Assembly (NCBI RefSeq): GCF_007677725.1
Contig: NZ_VEDF01000008.1
Coordinates: 186,001-250,000, forward strand
Source of the DNA: Pseudomonas sp. URMO17WK12:I11
GTDB taxonomy: Bacteria > Pseudomonadota > Gammaproteobacteria > Pseudomonadales > Pseudomonadaceae
Reading direction: 5' to 3'
Length of the DNA stretch: 64,000 nucleotides
The stretch's first letter is position 1; the number at the start of each line of letters is the position of its first letter. The position numbers and the translations under genes were made by a program. Shown piece by piece: positions 43,150 through 60,439 of the stretch. A model generated the notes under the pieces. The model did not search any database. It saw only the letters and a program-made list of their open reading frames with translations, and was not told the DNA's origin.

Positions 43150-45075
43150 ATGGGCAAAATCATCGGTATCGACCTGGGGACCACCAACTCGTGCGTCTCC
43201 ATTCTGGAAAACGGTAACGTCAAGGTCATCGAAAACGCCGAAGGCGCGCGTACTACCCCTTCGATCGTGGCCTACGCCAACGATGGCGAAATCCTGGTCG
43301 GTCAGTCGGCCAAGCGTCAAGCCGTCACCAACCCACACAACACCCTGTTCGCCGTCAAGCGCCTGATCGGTCGCCGCTTCGAAGAAGACGTCGTGCAGAA
43401 AGACATCAAGCTGGTGCCCTACAAGATCGTCAAGGCCGGTAACGGCGACGCCTGGGTAGAAGCCAGTGGCAAGGAAATGGCGCCCCCACAGATCAGCGCC
43501 GAAGTCCTGAAGAAAATGAAGAAGACCGCCGAAGACTACCTCGGCGAACCAGTCACCGAAGCGGTCATCACCGTTCCGGCCTACTTCAACGACAGCCAGC
43601 GCCAGGCCACCAAAGACGCCGGCCGTATTGCCGGTCTGGACGTCAAGCGCATCATCAACGAGCCAACCGCCGCTGCACTGGCGTATGGCATGGACAAGGC
43701 CAAGGGCGACCACACCGTCATCGTTTATGACCTCGGTGGTGGTACCTTCGACGTTTCGGTCATCGAAATCGCCGAAGTCGATGGCGAGCACCAGTTCGAA
43801 GTGCTGGCTACCAACGGCGACACCTTCCTGGGTGGCGAAGACTTCGACATGCGCCTGATCGACTACCTCGTCGACGAGTTCAAGAAAGAGTCCGGCATGG
43901 ACCTGAAGAACGATCCTCTGGCTCTGCAGCGCCTGAAAGAAGCCGCTGAAAAAGCCAAGATCGAGCTGTCTTCGGCGCAGTCGACCGATGTCAACCTGCC
44001 GTACATCACTGCAGACGCCACCGGTCCGAAGCACCTGAACGTGAAGATCTCCCGCGCCAAGCTGGAGTCGCTGGTCGAAGACCTGGTCAGCCGTACCATC
44101 GAGCCTTGCCGCATCGCCCTGAAAGATGCCGGCATCGACGCCAGCAAGATCGACGACGTGATCCTGGTCGGTGGCCAGACCCGTATGCCGATGGTGCAGA
44201 AAGCCGTTGCCGACTTCTTCGGTAAAGAAGCGCGCAAGGACGTCAACCCGGACGAAGCAGTGGCCATGGGCGCTGCCATCCAGGGCGCGGTACTGGCCGG
44301 TGACGTCAAGGACGTGCTGCTGCTGGACGTCAGCCCACTGACCCTGGGTATCGAAACCATGGGCGGCGTGATGACCGCGCTGATCGAGAAGAACACCACC
44401 ATTCCGACCAAGAAGTCGCAGGTGTTCTCGACGGCCGACGACAACCAGAGCGCCGTGACCATCCACGTGCTGCAAGGTGAGCGTAAGCAGGCTGCGCAGA
44501 ACAAGTCCCTGGGCAAGTTCGACCTGGCCGACATCCCACCTGCGCCACGTGGCGTGCCACAGATCGAAGTGACCTTCGACATCGACGCCAACGGCATTCT
44601 GCACGTCGGCGCCAAGGACAAGGCCACTGGCAAGACCCAGTCCATCGTGATCAAGGCCAACTCCGGCCTGTCGGATGAAGAGATCGAGCGCATGGTGCGT
44701 GACGCCGAGGCCAACGCCGAGGAAGACCGCAAGTTCGAAGAGCTGGCTGCCGCCCGTAACCAGGGTGATGCACTGGTTCACTCGACCCGCAAGATGGTCG
44801 CTGACGCGGGTGACAAGGTCACCGCGGAAGAAAAAACCGCCATCGAAGCGGCCGTGGTTGCCCTGGAAGCCGCTGTCAAAGGCGACGACAAGGCGGCGAT
44901 CGATGCCAAGGTCGAAGAGCTGTCCAAGGTCTCCGCGCCCGTTGCTCAGAAGATGTACGCCGAGCAGCAAGCCGAGCAGCCTCAGGGCGGTGCTCAGCAG
45001 GCTGAGCCTGAAGCCAAGCAGGATGACGTGGTTGACGCCGAGTTCGAAGAAGTCAAAGGCGACGACAAGAAGTAA
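43150..45075 (+). CDS. dnaK: Hsp70 chaperone DnaK
   Basis: The 641-residue ATP-dependent chaperone starts [20 protein letters not shown] and has the Hsp70 signatures [13 protein letters not shown] near 195 and [13 protein letters not shown] near 337, the linker [14 protein letters not shown] near 390, and the EEVKGDDKK-type acidic C-terminus. It is preceded by its own heat-shock promoter and a GGGAG ribosome-binding site. It works with DnaJ and GrpE, encoded on either side. Confidence 0.98.
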   Translation: MGKIIGIDLGTTNSCVSILENGNVKVIENAEGARTTPSIVAYANDGEILVGQSAKRQAVTNPHNTLFAVKRLIGRRFEEDVVQKDIKLVPYKIVKAGNGDAWVEASGKEMAPPQISAEVLKKMKKTAEDYLGEPVTEAVITVPAYFNDSQRQATKDAGRIAGLDVKRIINEPTAAALAYGMDKAKGDHTVIVYDLGGGTFDVSVIEIAEVDGEHQFEVLATNGDTFLGGEDFDMRLIDYLVDEFKKESGMDLKNDPLALQRLKEAAEKAKIELSSAQSTDVNLPYITADATGPKHLNVKISRAKLESLVEDLVSRTIEPCRIALKDAGIDASKIDDVILVGGQTRMPMVQKAVADFFGKEARKDVNPDEAVAMGAAIQGAVLAGDVKDVLLLDVSPLTLGIETMGGVMTALIEKNTTIPTKKSQVFSTADDNQSAVTIHVLQGERKQAAQNKSLGKFDLADIPPAPRGVPQIEVTFDIDANGILHVGAKDKATGKTQSIVIKANSGLSDEEIERMVRDAEANAEEDRKFEELAAARNQGDALVHSTRKMVADAGDKVTAEEKTAIEAAVVALEAAVKGDDKAAIDAKVEELSKVSAPVAQKMYAEQQAEQPQGGAQQAEPEAKQDDVVDAEFEEVKGDDKK

Positions 45076-45135
45076 TCGCTGCATGTTGTCGACCCGTTCA
45101 CCGGCTTAGGCCGTCGAGCTGGTAGGATGTCGCCG

Positions 45136-45155
45136 CGCGGGGGCTTGCTCCCGCG
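45136..45155. repeat. GC-rich hairpin (REP-like) between dnaK and dnaJ
   Basis: CGCGGG and CCCGCG pair around GGCTTGCT, in a 197-base gap between dnaK and dnaJ. It resembles the GCGGGGGCTTGCTCCCGC short repeats of Pseudomonas genomes and may moderate read-through or protect mRNA ends. The rest of the gap shows no gene; GCGCC/GGCGC at 45197-45212 is a second small hairpin. Confidence 0.5.
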
Positions 45156-45272
45156 TTGGCGTATCTGGAATTCGAGATTTTTTACAGCATTTGTCCGCGC
45201 CATTGACGGCGCGCAGGCAGGTGCTGATGGCGCGGCGCAGATGCCGTACGCCCAACAAGGTGCAAATGACCT

Positions 45273-47214
<1,942 letters not shown>

Positions 47215-47397
47215 ACACGCGCGGCAGATGCTGGTTTTCTTGTGGGCGTGCCTGCGAGGAGGCCAGCATCGATGGCAGTCTGTCGCAATGGTGTGTTTTA
47301 GAGACACATATACGGTAGACCGAAAACGCACTTTTCTGTAAGCTACAGCTTTAGTGTGTCCACTAAAAGCGCGCAGCGAATTGAATTCAGCACATAA

Positions 47398-47435
47398 AAG
47401 CGGGGTGACGTGTCCATACGTCACTCCGCTTTTTT
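47398..47435 (+). terminator. terminator/attenuator hairpin in dapB-carA gap
   Basis: A 14-pair stem (one G-T) with a CTCC-free loop of six bases (GTCCAT) is followed by TTTTTT. It ends dapB transcription; because it lies only 46 bases before carA it could also act as an attenuator of a longer carA leader. Upstream of it (47215-47397) I see no gene. Confidence 0.88.
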
Positions 47436-47480
47436 GCAACCTGCGATCGCCCTTTCATGCTTGATCTACGGGAGGTCTTC

Positions 47481-48617
47481 TTGACAAAGCCAGCCATACT
47501 CGCCCTTGCCGACGGCAGTATTTTTCGCGGTGAAGCCATCGGTGCCGACGGTCAGACCGTTGGTGAGGTGGTGTTCAATACCGCTATGACCGGCTACCAG
47601 GAAATCCTTACAGACCCTTCCTACGCGCAGCAAATCGTTACCCTGACCTACCCGCACATCGGCAACACCGGTACCACCCCGGAAGATGCCGAGTCCAACC
47701 GTGTCTGGTCTGCTGGCCTGGTCATCCGCGACCTGCCGCTGCTGGCCAGCAACTGGCGTAACACCCAGTCGCTGCCGGACTACCTCAAGGCCAACAACGT
47801 CGTCGCCATCGCTGGCATCGACACCCGTCGCCTGACCCGAATCCTGCGTGAAAAGGGCGCCCAGAACGGCTGCATCCTGGCCGGTGACAACATCAGCGAA
47901 GAAGCCGCCATCGCTGCCGCGCGCGGTTTCCCGGGCCTCAAGGGCATGGACCTGGCCAAGGTCGTTTCCACCAAGGAGCGCTACGAATGGCGCTCCAGCG
48001 TGTGGGAGCTGAAAACCGACAGCCACCCGACCCTCGACGCTGCCGACCTGCCGTACCACGTGGTCGCCTTCGACTACGGCGTCAAGCTGAACATCCTGCG
48101 CATGCTGGTCGCCCGCGGCTGCCGTGTGACCGTGGTGCCGGCCCAGACCCCAGCCAGCGAAGTGCTGGCGCTCAACCCCGATGGCGTGTTCCTGTCCAAC
48201 GGCCCAGGCGATCCGGAGCCTTGCGACTACGCGATCCAGGCGATCAAGGAAATCCTCGAAACCGAGATTCCGGTGTTCGGCATCTGCCTCGGCCACCAGT
48301 TGCTCGCCCTGGCGTCCGGCGCCAAGACCGTGAAGATGGGCCATGGCCACCACGGTGCCAACCACCCCGTCCAGGACCTGGACACCGGCGTGGTCATGAT
48401 CACCAGCCAGAACCACGGTTTCGCCGTTGACGAGGCAACCCTGCCAGGCAACGTGCGCGCCATCCACAAGTCGCTGTTCGACGGCACCCTGCAGGGGATC
48501 GAGCGTACCGACAAGAGCGCGTTCAGCTTCCAGGGCCACCCTGAGGCGAGCCCAGGCCCGACCGACGTCGCGCCACTGTTCGATCGTTTCACCGATGCCA
48601 TGGCCAAGCGCCGCTGA
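47481..48617 (+). CDS. carA: carbamoyl-phosphate synthase small subunit
   Basis: The 378-residue glutaminase subunit supplies ammonia to CarB for arginine and pyrimidine synthesis. The class I glutaminase triad is visible: Cys in [13 protein letters not shown] near 265 and His/Glu in [11 protein letters not shown] near 350. I use the rare TTG at 47481 (product [15 protein letters not shown]); GGGAGG lies five bases upstream, and P. aeruginosa carA also starts there. An ATG-like start eight codons earlier would sit on the ribosome-binding site. carB follows after 106 bases. Confidence 0.95.
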   Translation: MTKPAILALADGSIFRGEAIGADGQTVGEVVFNTAMTGYQEILTDPSYAQQIVTLTYPHIGNTGTTPEDAESNRVWSAGLVIRDLPLLASNWRNTQSLPDYLKANNVVAIAGIDTRRLTRILREKGAQNGCILAGDNISEEAAIAAARGFPGLKGMDLAKVVSTKERYEWRSSVWELKTDSHPTLDAADLPYHVVAFDYGVKLNILRMLVARGCRVTVVPAQTPASEVLALNPDGVFLSNGPGDPEPCDYAIQAIKEILETEIPVFGICLGHQLLALASGAKTVKMGHGHHGANHPVQDLDTGVVMITSQNHGFAVDEATLPGNVRAIHKSLFDGTLQGIERTDKSAFSFQGHPEASPGPTDVAPLFDRFTDAMAKRR

Positions 48618-48723
48618 GCATCCTGCATCAAGGCCCCGGGCCGGCTCGCGCCGCGCCCGGCAGCGCCTGACCCAGATTGTTCAAGACGGCTTGCCGACTG
48701 ACCCGCGGATTTGAGTGACCACC

Positions 48724-51941
<3,218 letters not shown>

Positions 51942-51945
<4 letters not shown>

Positions 51946-52424
51946 GCATGACCAAGTACCCAATGACCGTCCAGGGCGCGCGCGCCCTGGAAGAGGAGCT
52001 GACGTTCCTGAGCAAGACCGAGCGCCCGCGCCTGAGTCAGGCGATTGGCGAAGCGCGCGAGCTGGGCGACCTCAAGGAAAACGCCGAATACCATGCTGCC
52101 CGTGAAGAGCAGGGCATGGTCGAGGCGCGTATCCGCGACATCGAAGGCCGTCTGCAGAACTCGGTGGTGATCGACGTCACGACCATCGCGCACACCGGCA
52201 AGGTGATTTTCGGCACCACCGTGGTGCTGGCCAACACTGAAACCGATGACGAAGTGACCTATCAGATCGTCGGCGAAGATGAAGCCGACGTGAAACAAGG
52301 CAAGCTTTCGAGCAGCGCACCCATCGCCCGTGCCATTATCGGCAAGGAAGAAGGTGACACCGTCGTGGTGAAGACACCGAGCGGTACGGTCGAGTACGAG
52401 ATTGTCGAAGTCAAACACATCTGA
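51942..52424 (+). CDS. greA: transcription elongation factor GreA
   Basis: The 160-residue factor rescues backtracked RNA polymerase. It has the N-terminal coiled coil with the acidic tip ([20 protein letters not shown] near 40) and the C-terminal FKBP-like domain. The ATG at 51942 overlaps the carB stop; a second ATG at 51948 ([10 protein letters not shown]) gives the 158-residue form and may be the real start. Translation is coupled to carB. Confidence 0.96.
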
Positions 52425-52842
52425 TCGGCGCCTGCGCGCGCCATCCCTGGAAGGGATCCTCTGGCAGCTGGCCCAGGTTTTCTGGGTCGGTGGCCTGTGG
52501 GTGTTCCATGTAGGGCTGGTGCCGGCGCTCAAGGTCAGCGGCCTAGCGCCGCTGCTGGTGCAGGACATCGCCGGGCAGATCGACCGCTGGTTGATCGGCG
52601 TGGCGTTGCTTGGCTTGTTGACCCAGCTGGCGGTGCTGGCGCGGGTCGATGGCCTGGCGGCCTGGTGGCGGCAGTTTCGTGGGCAGATGTTGCTGATGGG
52701 CCTGGCGGCTTGCGTGGGGTACTACACCTTGCGCTACGGCATCTCGGTCGGCGAGCGCTGGCAGATGTTCTGCTTCCTGGTGCTGGGCTTTTCCGGCATC
52801 GTGCTGGTGGCCCAGCCGGTGCCGGTCAAGGCTCGCCGCTAA
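52402..52842 (+). CDS. DUF4149-like inner-membrane protein
   Basis: The 146-residue protein has four hydrophobic segments (about 22-45, 62-82, 95-112 and 120-138) and the DUF4149 pattern [20 protein letters not shown]. The start is uncertain: TTG 52402 lies inside the end of greA and lacks a clear ribosome-binding site. The function is unknown. It sits between greA and the convergent yhbY, as in other Pseudomonas. Confidence 0.82.
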   Translation: MSKSNTSDRRLRAPSLEGILWQLAQVFWVGGLWVFHVGLVPALKVSGLAPLLVQDIAGQIDRWLIGVALLGLLTQLAVLARVDGLAAWWRQFRGQMLLMGLAACVGYYTLRYGISVGERWQMFCFLVLGFSGIVLVAQPVPVKARR

Positions 52843-52861
52843 CCCCGTCAGTTGCGATCTC

Positions 52862-52895
52862 TTGTGAGAGCGTCCGGCCAAGGTCGCTCCCACAA
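52862..52895. repeat. REP-like hairpin
   Basis: TTGTGAGAGCG and CGCTCCCACAA pair with one mismatch around TCCGGCCAAGGT. It has the GTGGGAGCG-type ends of putida-group REP elements and lies between convergent genes. Confidence 0.65.
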
Positions 52896-52924
52896 CTGCA
52901 GCATCGGGCTAGCAGCCCGGGCCG

Positions 52925-53233
52925 TTACTTGTAGCGGTGGATGTTCGACAGCTGCTTGTTCGGCTGCGGGTTCTTGCGGTAGATCAGCGCCTTCTTGCCG
53001 ATGGTCTGCACCAGCTCGGCACGCCCGGCCTTGCACAGCTCGGCGATGACCGTCGCGCGCTCTTCGCGATCTTCCGAGCGAATTTCGACCTTGATCAGTT
53101 CGTGATCGACCAGCGCACGCTCAAGCTCGGCGATCACGCCTTCGTTCAAGCCGTTGCCGGCAACGATCAGAACCGGCTTCAGGTCATGACCAATGGATTT
53201 GTACTGTTTCTTCTGCTCGTTATTGAGCGGCAT
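52925..53233 (-). CDS. yhbY: YhbY-family CRM-domain RNA-binding protein
   Basis: The 102-residue protein has the CRM fold with the GNGL loop (PVLIVAGNGLNEGVIAELER near 22-41) that contacts RNA, and ends NPQPNKQLSNIHRYK. E. coli YhbY associates with pre-50S particles. ATG 53233 is used because the shorter product matches the family. It is divergent from rlmE by 102 bases. Confidence 0.94.
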   Translation of the reverse strand: MPLNNEQKKQYKSIGHDLKPVLIVAGNGLNEGVIAELERALVDHELIKVEIRSEDREERATVIAELCKAGRAELVQTIGKKALIYRKNPQPNKQLSNIHRYK

Positions 53234-53335
53234 AATCTGACCCTTTTCGTCTGATTCTGTAAAATTGACGGGCATTTTACCCGAGGGCCTGTGGCTCCGC
53301 CCAGTCATACACGACGCATATCATCGAGGTGCCCC

Positions 53336-53962
53336 GTGGTACAACGTTCCAAAAGCAGCGCAAACTGGCTGCGCGAGCATTTCAACGACCCTTTCGTGAA
53401 GCAGGCACAGAAGGACGGCTACCGTTCGCGTGCCAGCTACAAACTGCTTGAGATCCAGGAAAAGGACCGCCTGATCCGTCCCGGCATGAGCGTCATCGAC
53501 CTCGGCGCCGCGCCTGGCGGCTGGTCGCAGGTGACCAGTCGTCTGATTGGCGGTCAGGGGCGCTTGATCGCCTCGGACATCCTGGAGATGGACTCGATCC
53601 CCGACGTGACCTTCATCCAGGGTGACTTCACCCAGGATGAAGTGCTGCAGCAGATCCTGCAGGCGGTCGGCGATTCGCACGTAGACCTTGTGATTTCCGA
53701 CATGGCCCCCAATATGAGTGGTACGCCTGCGGTCGACATGCCGCGAGCCATGTTCCTTTGCGAGCTGGCCCTGGATCTGGCGACGCGCGTGCTACGACCA
53801 GGCGGCGATTTCCTGATCAAGATTTTCCAGGGCGAAGGTTTCGACATGTACCTCAAGGACGTGCGCAGCAAGTTCGACAAGGTGCAGATGCGCAAGCCGT
53901 CGTCGTCGCGCGACCGTTCCCGCGAACAGTACCTGCTGGGCAAGGGTTTCAAAGGGGCATGA
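53336..53962 (+). CDS. rlmE: 23S rRNA 2'-O-methyltransferase RlmE (FtsJ)
   Basis: The 208-residue enzyme methylates U2552 of 23S rRNA. It has the basic N-terminus [20 protein letters not shown], the AdoMet site [14 protein letters not shown] near 55, and [13 protein letters not shown] near 125 with the catalytic Asp; Lys in [10 protein letters not shown] completes the tetrad. The GTG start at 53336 has GAGG six bases upstream. It lies 192 bases before ftsH, the usual pairing. Confidence 0.96.
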   Translation: MVQRSKSSANWLREHFNDPFVKQAQKDGYRSRASYKLLEIQEKDRLIRPGMSVIDLGAAPGGWSQVTSRLIGGQGRLIASDILEMDSIPDVTFIQGDFTQDEVLQQILQAVGDSHVDLVISDMAPNMSGTPAVDMPRAMFLCELALDLATRVLRPGGDFLIKIFQGEGFDMYLKDVRSKFDKVQMRKPSSSRDRSREQYLLGKGFKGA

Positions 53963-54154
53963 GGCGTTATGCGGGGTAACCGATAGTTATTTCCAATCGG
54001 CCGCCCCGTCTGGATTGTCCGAACTTCGTGTAGTCTAGCTTTCACAAAGGGTTACAGACGGTGCCTGCGGATGCGTAGGTAATGTAGTAAGTTAGGGCGA
54101 TGAATATCATGCGAGGCACGGCTGCGTCGTGCGCCGGCCTCAGAGGGTAGCGAA

Positions 54155-56068
<1,914 letters not shown>

Positions 56069-56076
56069 GGGCAGTT

Positions 56077-56928
56077 ATGAGCTCACAGCTGTACCCGACC
56101 CGGTTGCCTTGCGGCAACCGGGTTCTTGATTTGTCCCGGACGCACGTCATGGGCATCCTCAACGTCACGCCCGATTCCTTCTCCGATGGCGGTCGCTTCA
56201 GCCACATGGATCAGGCCTTGCGCCATGCCGAGGCGATGGTCGCGGCAGGTGCCAGCTTGATCGACATTGGCGGCGAGTCGACCCGGCCGGGTGCGCGCGC
56301 GGTCTCGGTGACCGAAGAGCTCGAGCGCGTGGCGCCGATGGTCGAGGCGATCAACCAGCGCCTGGACGTGGTCATTTCAGTCGATACCTCGACTCCAGCC
56401 GTGATGCGGGAAGCGGCCCGCCTTGGCGCCGGTCTGATCAACGACGTGCGTGCCCTGGAGCGCGATGGCGCCCTGGATGCGGCCGCCGACACCGGCCTGC
56501 CGGTGTGCCTGATGCACATGCGCGGCGAGCCCGGCACCATGCAGGACGACCCGCATTACGACGATGTCAGCGCCGAAGTAACGCGCTATCTTGAACAGCG
56601 CATGGCCGCCTGCGCGGCCGCAGGCATTCCTGGCGAACGAGTCATCCTTGATCCAGGTTTCGGTTTCGCCAAGACGCTGGCGCATAACCTGAGCCTGTTC
56701 AAACACATGGAAGCGCTCTATCGTTTGCAGCGCCCGCTGCTGGTGGGTGTTTCGCGCAAGAGCATGATCGGCCTGACGCTGGATCGTCCGGTCGGTGAGC
56801 GACTGTACGGCAGCCTCGCGCTGGCGGCTCTGGCCATGACCAAGGGGGCCAGTATCCTGCGCGTCCATGATGTGGCCGAGACCGTCGACGTGGTGCGCAT
56901 GATTGCCGCGGTACAGCACGCCGAATAA
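56077..56928 (+). CDS. folP: dihydropteroate synthase
   Basis: The 283-residue enzyme joins p-aminobenzoate to the pterin in folate synthesis and is the sulfonamide target. It has [18 protein letters not shown] near 24 and [11 protein letters not shown] near 62, [16 protein letters not shown] near 190, and [10 protein letters not shown] near 218. It follows ftsH and precedes glmM by 16 bases, an arrangement shared with E. coli. Confidence 0.97.
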   Translation: MSSQLYPTRLPCGNRVLDLSRTHVMGILNVTPDSFSDGGRFSHMDQALRHAEAMVAAGASLIDIGGESTRPGARAVSVTEELERVAPMVEAINQRLDVVISVDTSTPAVMREAARLGAGLINDVRALERDGALDAAADTGLPVCLMHMRGEPGTMQDDPHYDDVSAEVTRYLEQRMAACAAAGIPGERVILDPGFGFAKTLAHNLSLFKHMEALYRLQRPLLVGVSRKSMIGLTLDRPVGERLYGSLALAALAMTKGASILRVHDVAETVDVVRMIAAVQHAE

Positions 56929-56944
56929 AAACATTGGAGTCCCT

Positions 56945-58285
56945 ATGAGCAGAAAATACTTTGGTACCGACGGCATTCGTGGCCGCGTCGGCGAATACCC
57001 GATCACCCCGGATTTCATGTTGAAACTGGGTTGGGCGGCCGGCATGGCCTTCCGCAAGCAGGGGCATTGCCGCGTGCTGGTGGGCAAGGACACGCGTATT
57101 TCCGGCTACATGTTCGAGTCCGCACTCGAAGCCGGCTTGTCCGCTGCTGGTGCCGACGTCATGCTGCTCGGGCCGATGCCGACTCCGGCGATCGCCTACC
57201 TGACGCGTACGTTCCACGCCGAAGCCGGCATCGTCATCAGCGCCTCGCACAACCCCCATGACGATAACGGCATCAAGTTCTTCTCCGGCCAAGGCACCAA
57301 GTTGCCCGACGAGGTCGAGCTGATGATCGAAGAGCTGCTCGACCAGCCGATGACCGTGGTCGAGTCCGGCAAGCTGGGCAAGGTCTCGCGCATCAACGAC
57401 GCCGCCGGCCGTTACATCGAGTTCTGCAAGAGCAGCGTGCCCAGCAGCACCAGTTTCGACGGCCTCAAGCTGGTGGTCGACTGCGCCCACGGCGCCACCT
57501 ACAAGGTCGCGCCCAGCGTGTTCCGCGAGTTGGGTGCCGATGTCACGGTGCTGCATGCGCAGCCGGACGGACTGAACATCAACGAAGGTTGTGGCTCGAC
57601 CCATATCGAATCACTGCAGGCCGCAGTGTTGGTCGGCCATGCTGACCTGGGCATTGCCTTCGATGGCGATGGCGACCGGGTGTTGATGGTCGATCACACC
57701 GGGGCCATCGTCGATGGTGACGAACTGTTGTACGTCATCGCCCGAGACTTGCAGGAACGCGGCAAGCTGCAGGGTGGGGTTGTCGGTACCCTGATGAGCA
57801 ACCTGGGCCTGGAGCTGGCGCTCAAGGATCTGGACGTGCCGTTCGTGCGGGCCAAGGTCGGTGACCGCTACGTGATGGCCGAGCTGCTCGAACGCAATTG
57901 GCTGCTTGGTGGCGAAAATTCGGGTCACGTGGTGTGCTGCAACCACACCACCACGGGGGATGCGATCATCGCGGCGCTGCAGGTGCTGATGGCGCTCAAG
58001 CGCCGCGGGGAAACCCTGGCGCAGGCGCGTCAGGCCTTGCGCAAGTGCCCGCAGGTGTTGATCAATGTGCGCTTCGGCGCCAGCCAGGTCGATCCGCTGG
58101 AACATCCTGCGGTCAAGGAAGCCAGCGCCAAGGCCACCGAAGCCATGGCTGGTCGCGGGCGGGTGCTGTTGCGCAAGTCCGGTACCGAGCCGCTGGTGCG
58201 GGTCATGGTCGAAGGCGACGATGAAACCCAGGTTCGCGGCCACGCGGAGGCTCTGGCCAAGCTGGTAACGGAAGTTTGTGCCTGA
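56945..58285 (+). CDS. glmM: phosphoglucosamine mutase
   Basis: The 446-residue enzyme converts glucosamine-6-phosphate to glucosamine-1-phosphate for cell-wall precursors. It shows the catalytic phosphoserine site [18 protein letters not shown] near 98-115, the metal loop [11 protein letters not shown] near 242, the sugar loop GGENSGHV near 322 and the phosphate loop [12 protein letters not shown] near 410. ATG 56945 gives the normal start [13 protein letters not shown]. Confidence 0.98.
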   Translation: MSRKYFGTDGIRGRVGEYPITPDFMLKLGWAAGMAFRKQGHCRVLVGKDTRISGYMFESALEAGLSAAGADVMLLGPMPTPAIAYLTRTFHAEAGIVISASHNPHDDNGIKFFSGQGTKLPDEVELMIEELLDQPMTVVESGKLGKVSRINDAAGRYIEFCKSSVPSSTSFDGLKLVVDCAHGATYKVAPSVFRELGADVTVLHAQPDGLNINEGCGSTHIESLQAAVLVGHADLGIAFDGDGDRVLMVDHTGAIVDGDELLYVIARDLQERGKLQGGVVGTLMSNLGLELALKDLDVPFVRAKVGDRYVMAELLERNWLLGGENSGHVVCCNHTTTGDAIIAALQVLMALKRRGETLAQARQALRKCPQVLINVRFGASQVDPLEHPAVKEASAKATEAMAGRGRVLLRKSGTEPLVRVMVEGDDETQVRGHAEALAKLVTEVCA

Positions 58286-58351
58286 AAGAGGCTTGCCAGC
58301 GCAGATCGGGTTGGGTAAGATCTGCGCCCACTTTGACCGACGAGGTAAAGC

Positions 58352-59107
58352 ATGCGTCGCCCCATGGTAGCTGGTAACTGGAAGATGCACGGTACCCGCG
58401 CCAGCGTCGCTGAGCTGATCCTGGGCCTGGGCAATTTGTCCGTGCCGAACGGTGTCGAAGTCGCGGTGTTTCCACCGTCGTTGTTCATCCATCAGGTTGT
58501 CGATGGCTTGGCCGGCAAAGGAATCACCGTTGGCGCACAGAATTCCGCAGTAAAGCCCGAGCAGGGCGCGCTGACAGGTGAAGTTGCACCGAGTCAGTTG
58601 GTTGAAGCGGGTTGCAAGTTGGTGTTGATTGGCCATTCCGAGCGCCGCCAGATCATTGGCGAAAGCGAAGAAGTGTTGAAAGACAAGTTTGCAGCCGCTC
58701 AACTTAGTGGTTTAATGCCGGTGCTCTGCGTAGGGGAAACCCTCGAGGAGCGTGAGGCAGGCAAGACGCTCGAAGTTGTAGGGCGTCAACTAAGCAGTAT
58801 CATCGACGCGTTCGGTGTTAAGGCTTTTGCCAATGCAGTTATCGCCTATGAGCCGGTATGGGCCATTGGCACAGGTTTGACGGCTTCGCCACAACAAGCT
58901 CAGGATGTGCATGCTGCCATCCGGGCCCAGTTGGCGGCCGAAGACGCCGAAGTTGCCGCTAACGTGCAGCTTCTCTACGGCGGCAGCGTGAAGGCGGCCA
59001 ATGCGGCCGAACTGTTCGGCATGCCGGATATCGATGGGGGGCTCATTGGTGGAGCGTCCCTGAACGCAGACGAATTCGGTGCAATTTGTCGCGCCGCAGG
59101 AAACTGA
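58352..59107 (+). CDS. tpiA: triosephosphate isomerase
   Basis: The 251-residue glycolytic enzyme starts [20 protein letters not shown] (Lys13-region catalytic lysine in NWKMHG), has the catalytic His in [10 protein letters not shown] near 95 and Glu in [11 protein letters not shown] near 165. Length is normal. The base usage of its middle part is a little lower in GC than its neighbours. secG follows after four bases. Confidence 0.97.
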   Translation: MRRPMVAGNWKMHGTRASVAELILGLGNLSVPNGVEVAVFPPSLFIHQVVDGLAGKGITVGAQNSAVKPEQGALTGEVAPSQLVEAGCKLVLIGHSERRQIIGESEEVLKDKFAAAQLSGLMPVLCVGETLEEREAGKTLEVVGRQLSSIIDAFGVKAFANAVIAYEPVWAIGTGLTASPQQAQDVHAAIRAQLAAEDAEVAANVQLLYGGSVKAANAAELFGMPDIDGGLIGGASLNADEFGAICRAAGN

Positions 59108-59111
59108 ACAA

Positions 59112-59507
59112 ATGCTGGAAACAGTTATCGTTGTTTTTCATCTGTTGGCAGCGCTGTCGCTTGTAGTGCTGGTTCTGCTGCAACAGGGTAAAGGTGCGGA
59201 AGCAGGTGCATCTTTCGGCGCAGGTGCTTCTAACACTGTGTTCGGGAGTCAAGGTTCTGCAACGTTCCTAAGTAAATTAACTGCAATACTCGCTGCCACT
59301 TTCTTTTTGACAGCACTTGGGTTAGGATACTTCGCGAAGCAACAAGCTCACCAGCTGAGCCAAGCGGGTCTTCCAGATCCAGCAGTGCTTGAAGTGCAAG
59401 AGCAGAAGAAGCCGGCAGTTAATGATGATGTACCGGTGCTCCAAGAGCAGAAGAGCGAAACCACCCCAACCGGTGATGTACCTCCTCCCGCCGAAGAGCA
59501 GAAGTAA
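59112..59507 (+). CDS. secG: SecYEG translocase subunit SecG
   Basis: The 131-residue inner-membrane protein has two helices (about 4-22 and 53-74) with the short loop [20 protein letters not shown] between them. The Gln/Glu/Pro-rich tail after residue 80 is typical of Pseudomonas. It assists SecYE and SecA in protein export. ATG 59112 is used. tRNA-Leu follows 21 bases after the stop. Confidence 0.95.
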   Translation: MLETVIVVFHLLAALSLVVLVLLQQGKGAEAGASFGAGASNTVFGSQGSATFLSKLTAILAATFFLTALGLGYFAKQQAHQLSQAGLPDPAVLEVQEQKKPAVNDDVPVLQEQKSETTPTGDVPPPAEEQK

Positions 59508-59528
59508 CGGGTTTCAAGTAGTAGTATT

Positions 59529-59614
59529 GCCGAGGTGGTGGAATTGGTAGACACGCAACCTTGAGGTGGTTGTGCCCATAGGGTGTAGGGGTTCGAGTCC
59601 CCTTCTCGGTACCA
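59529..59614 (+). tRNA. tRNA-Leu (anticodon GAG)
   Basis: The 86-base sequence from GCCGAGG to the encoded ACCA has a D arm with GGTAGAC, an anticodon loop TTGAGGT giving GAG, a long variable arm typical of class II tRNAs, and the T arm GGTTCGAGTCC. It follows secG. Confidence 0.97.
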
Positions 59615-59627
59615 ATTGAAGCTTGAG

Positions 59628-59650
59628 AGCCCGCTTTAGCGGGCTTTCTT
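59628..59650 (+). terminator. Rho-independent terminator after tRNA-Leu
   Basis: AGCCCGC-TTTA-GCGGGCT followed by TTCTT, 14 bases after the tRNA CCA. Confidence 0.85.
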
Positions 59651-59714
59651 GCAGGTGAAGGTTTGGGTTTGACCCTCAAGCGGGTTAGGTCTTATACTTT
59701 CGCCCCAGCTTTGT

Positions 59715-59791
<77 letters not shown>

Positions 59792-59801
59792 GCTTCAGCG
59801 G

Positions 59802-59824
59802 AGCCCCTTTTCAGGGGCTTTTTG
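59802..59824 (+). terminator. Rho-independent terminator after tRNA-fMet
   Basis: AGCCCC-TTTTCA-GGGGCT followed by TTTTT, eleven bases after the tRNA. Confidence 0.88.
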
Positions 59825-59870
59825 CTAGCCGAACAATTTACGGCGTCGTTGTCCTACGGCGCTTTCAGGG

Positions 59871-59893
59871 ATGGGCGCTTCGCCCATTTTTTA
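59871..59893 (+). terminator. terminator-like hairpin in rimP leader
   Basis: ATGGGCG-CTT-CGCCCAT followed by TTTTTATTT, ending about 29 bases before the rimP start. Transcripts of rimP-nusA-infB from the tRNA or an upstream promoter must read through it, so it may control the operon, perhaps with NusA itself. Confidence 0.75.
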
Positions 59894-59921
59894 TTTGCAC
59901 AGCATGCACGAGGGGGTTCAG

Positions 59922-60380
59922 GTGTCGAGCAAGCTAGAACAGTTGCAGGCCTTGTTGGCCCCGGTGGTCGAGGGTCTGGGCTATCAATGCTGGGGGATCG
60001 AATACGTTTCCCAGGGTAAGCATTCGGTACTGCGCATCTATATCGACAAGGAAGACGGCATCCTGGTGGACGACTGCGAAGCGGTCAGCCGACAGGCCAG
60101 CGCGATCCTCGATGTGGAAGATCCGATCAGCAGCGAATATACCCTTGAGGTTTCCTCTCCAGGCATGGATCGCCCGCTGTTCACGCTGGAACAGTTTGCC
60201 TCGCATGCCGGCGAACAAGTGAAGATCAAGCTGCGTTCACCCTTCGAGGGTCGTCGTAACTTCCAGGGTCTCCTCCGCGGTGTGGAGGATCAGGATGTGG
60301 TGGTCCAGGTGGACAACCAAGAGTTCCTGCTGCCGATCGACTCGATCGACAAGGCCAATATTATTCCCAGTTTTGACTGA
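59922..60380 (+). CDS. rimP: ribosome maturation factor RimP
   Basis: The 152-residue protein helps assemble the 30S subunit. It has [20 protein letters not shown] near 22 and [20 protein letters not shown] near 66, the family signature, and a C-terminal Sm-like barrel. The GTG at 59922 has GGGGG upstream; an ATG at 59904 is possible. nusA starts 60 bases after the stop. Confidence 0.95.
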   Translation: MSSKLEQLQALLAPVVEGLGYQCWGIEYVSQGKHSVLRIYIDKEDGILVDDCEAVSRQASAILDVEDPISSEYTLEVSSPGMDRPLFTLEQFASHAGEQVKIKLRSPFEGRRNFQGLLRGVEDQDVVVQVDNQEFLLPIDSIDKANIIPSFD

Positions 60381-60439
60381 GACGTGCCGGGCCCGGCGGA
60401 CGATCCGGGCCCAATGGCTTGCGCAAGGCGAGGCGTACG

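Noticed and set aside
43129-45084. Minus-strand open frame of 651 codons opposite dnaK
   Set aside because: Shadow of dnaK; no motifs and no ribosome-binding site.
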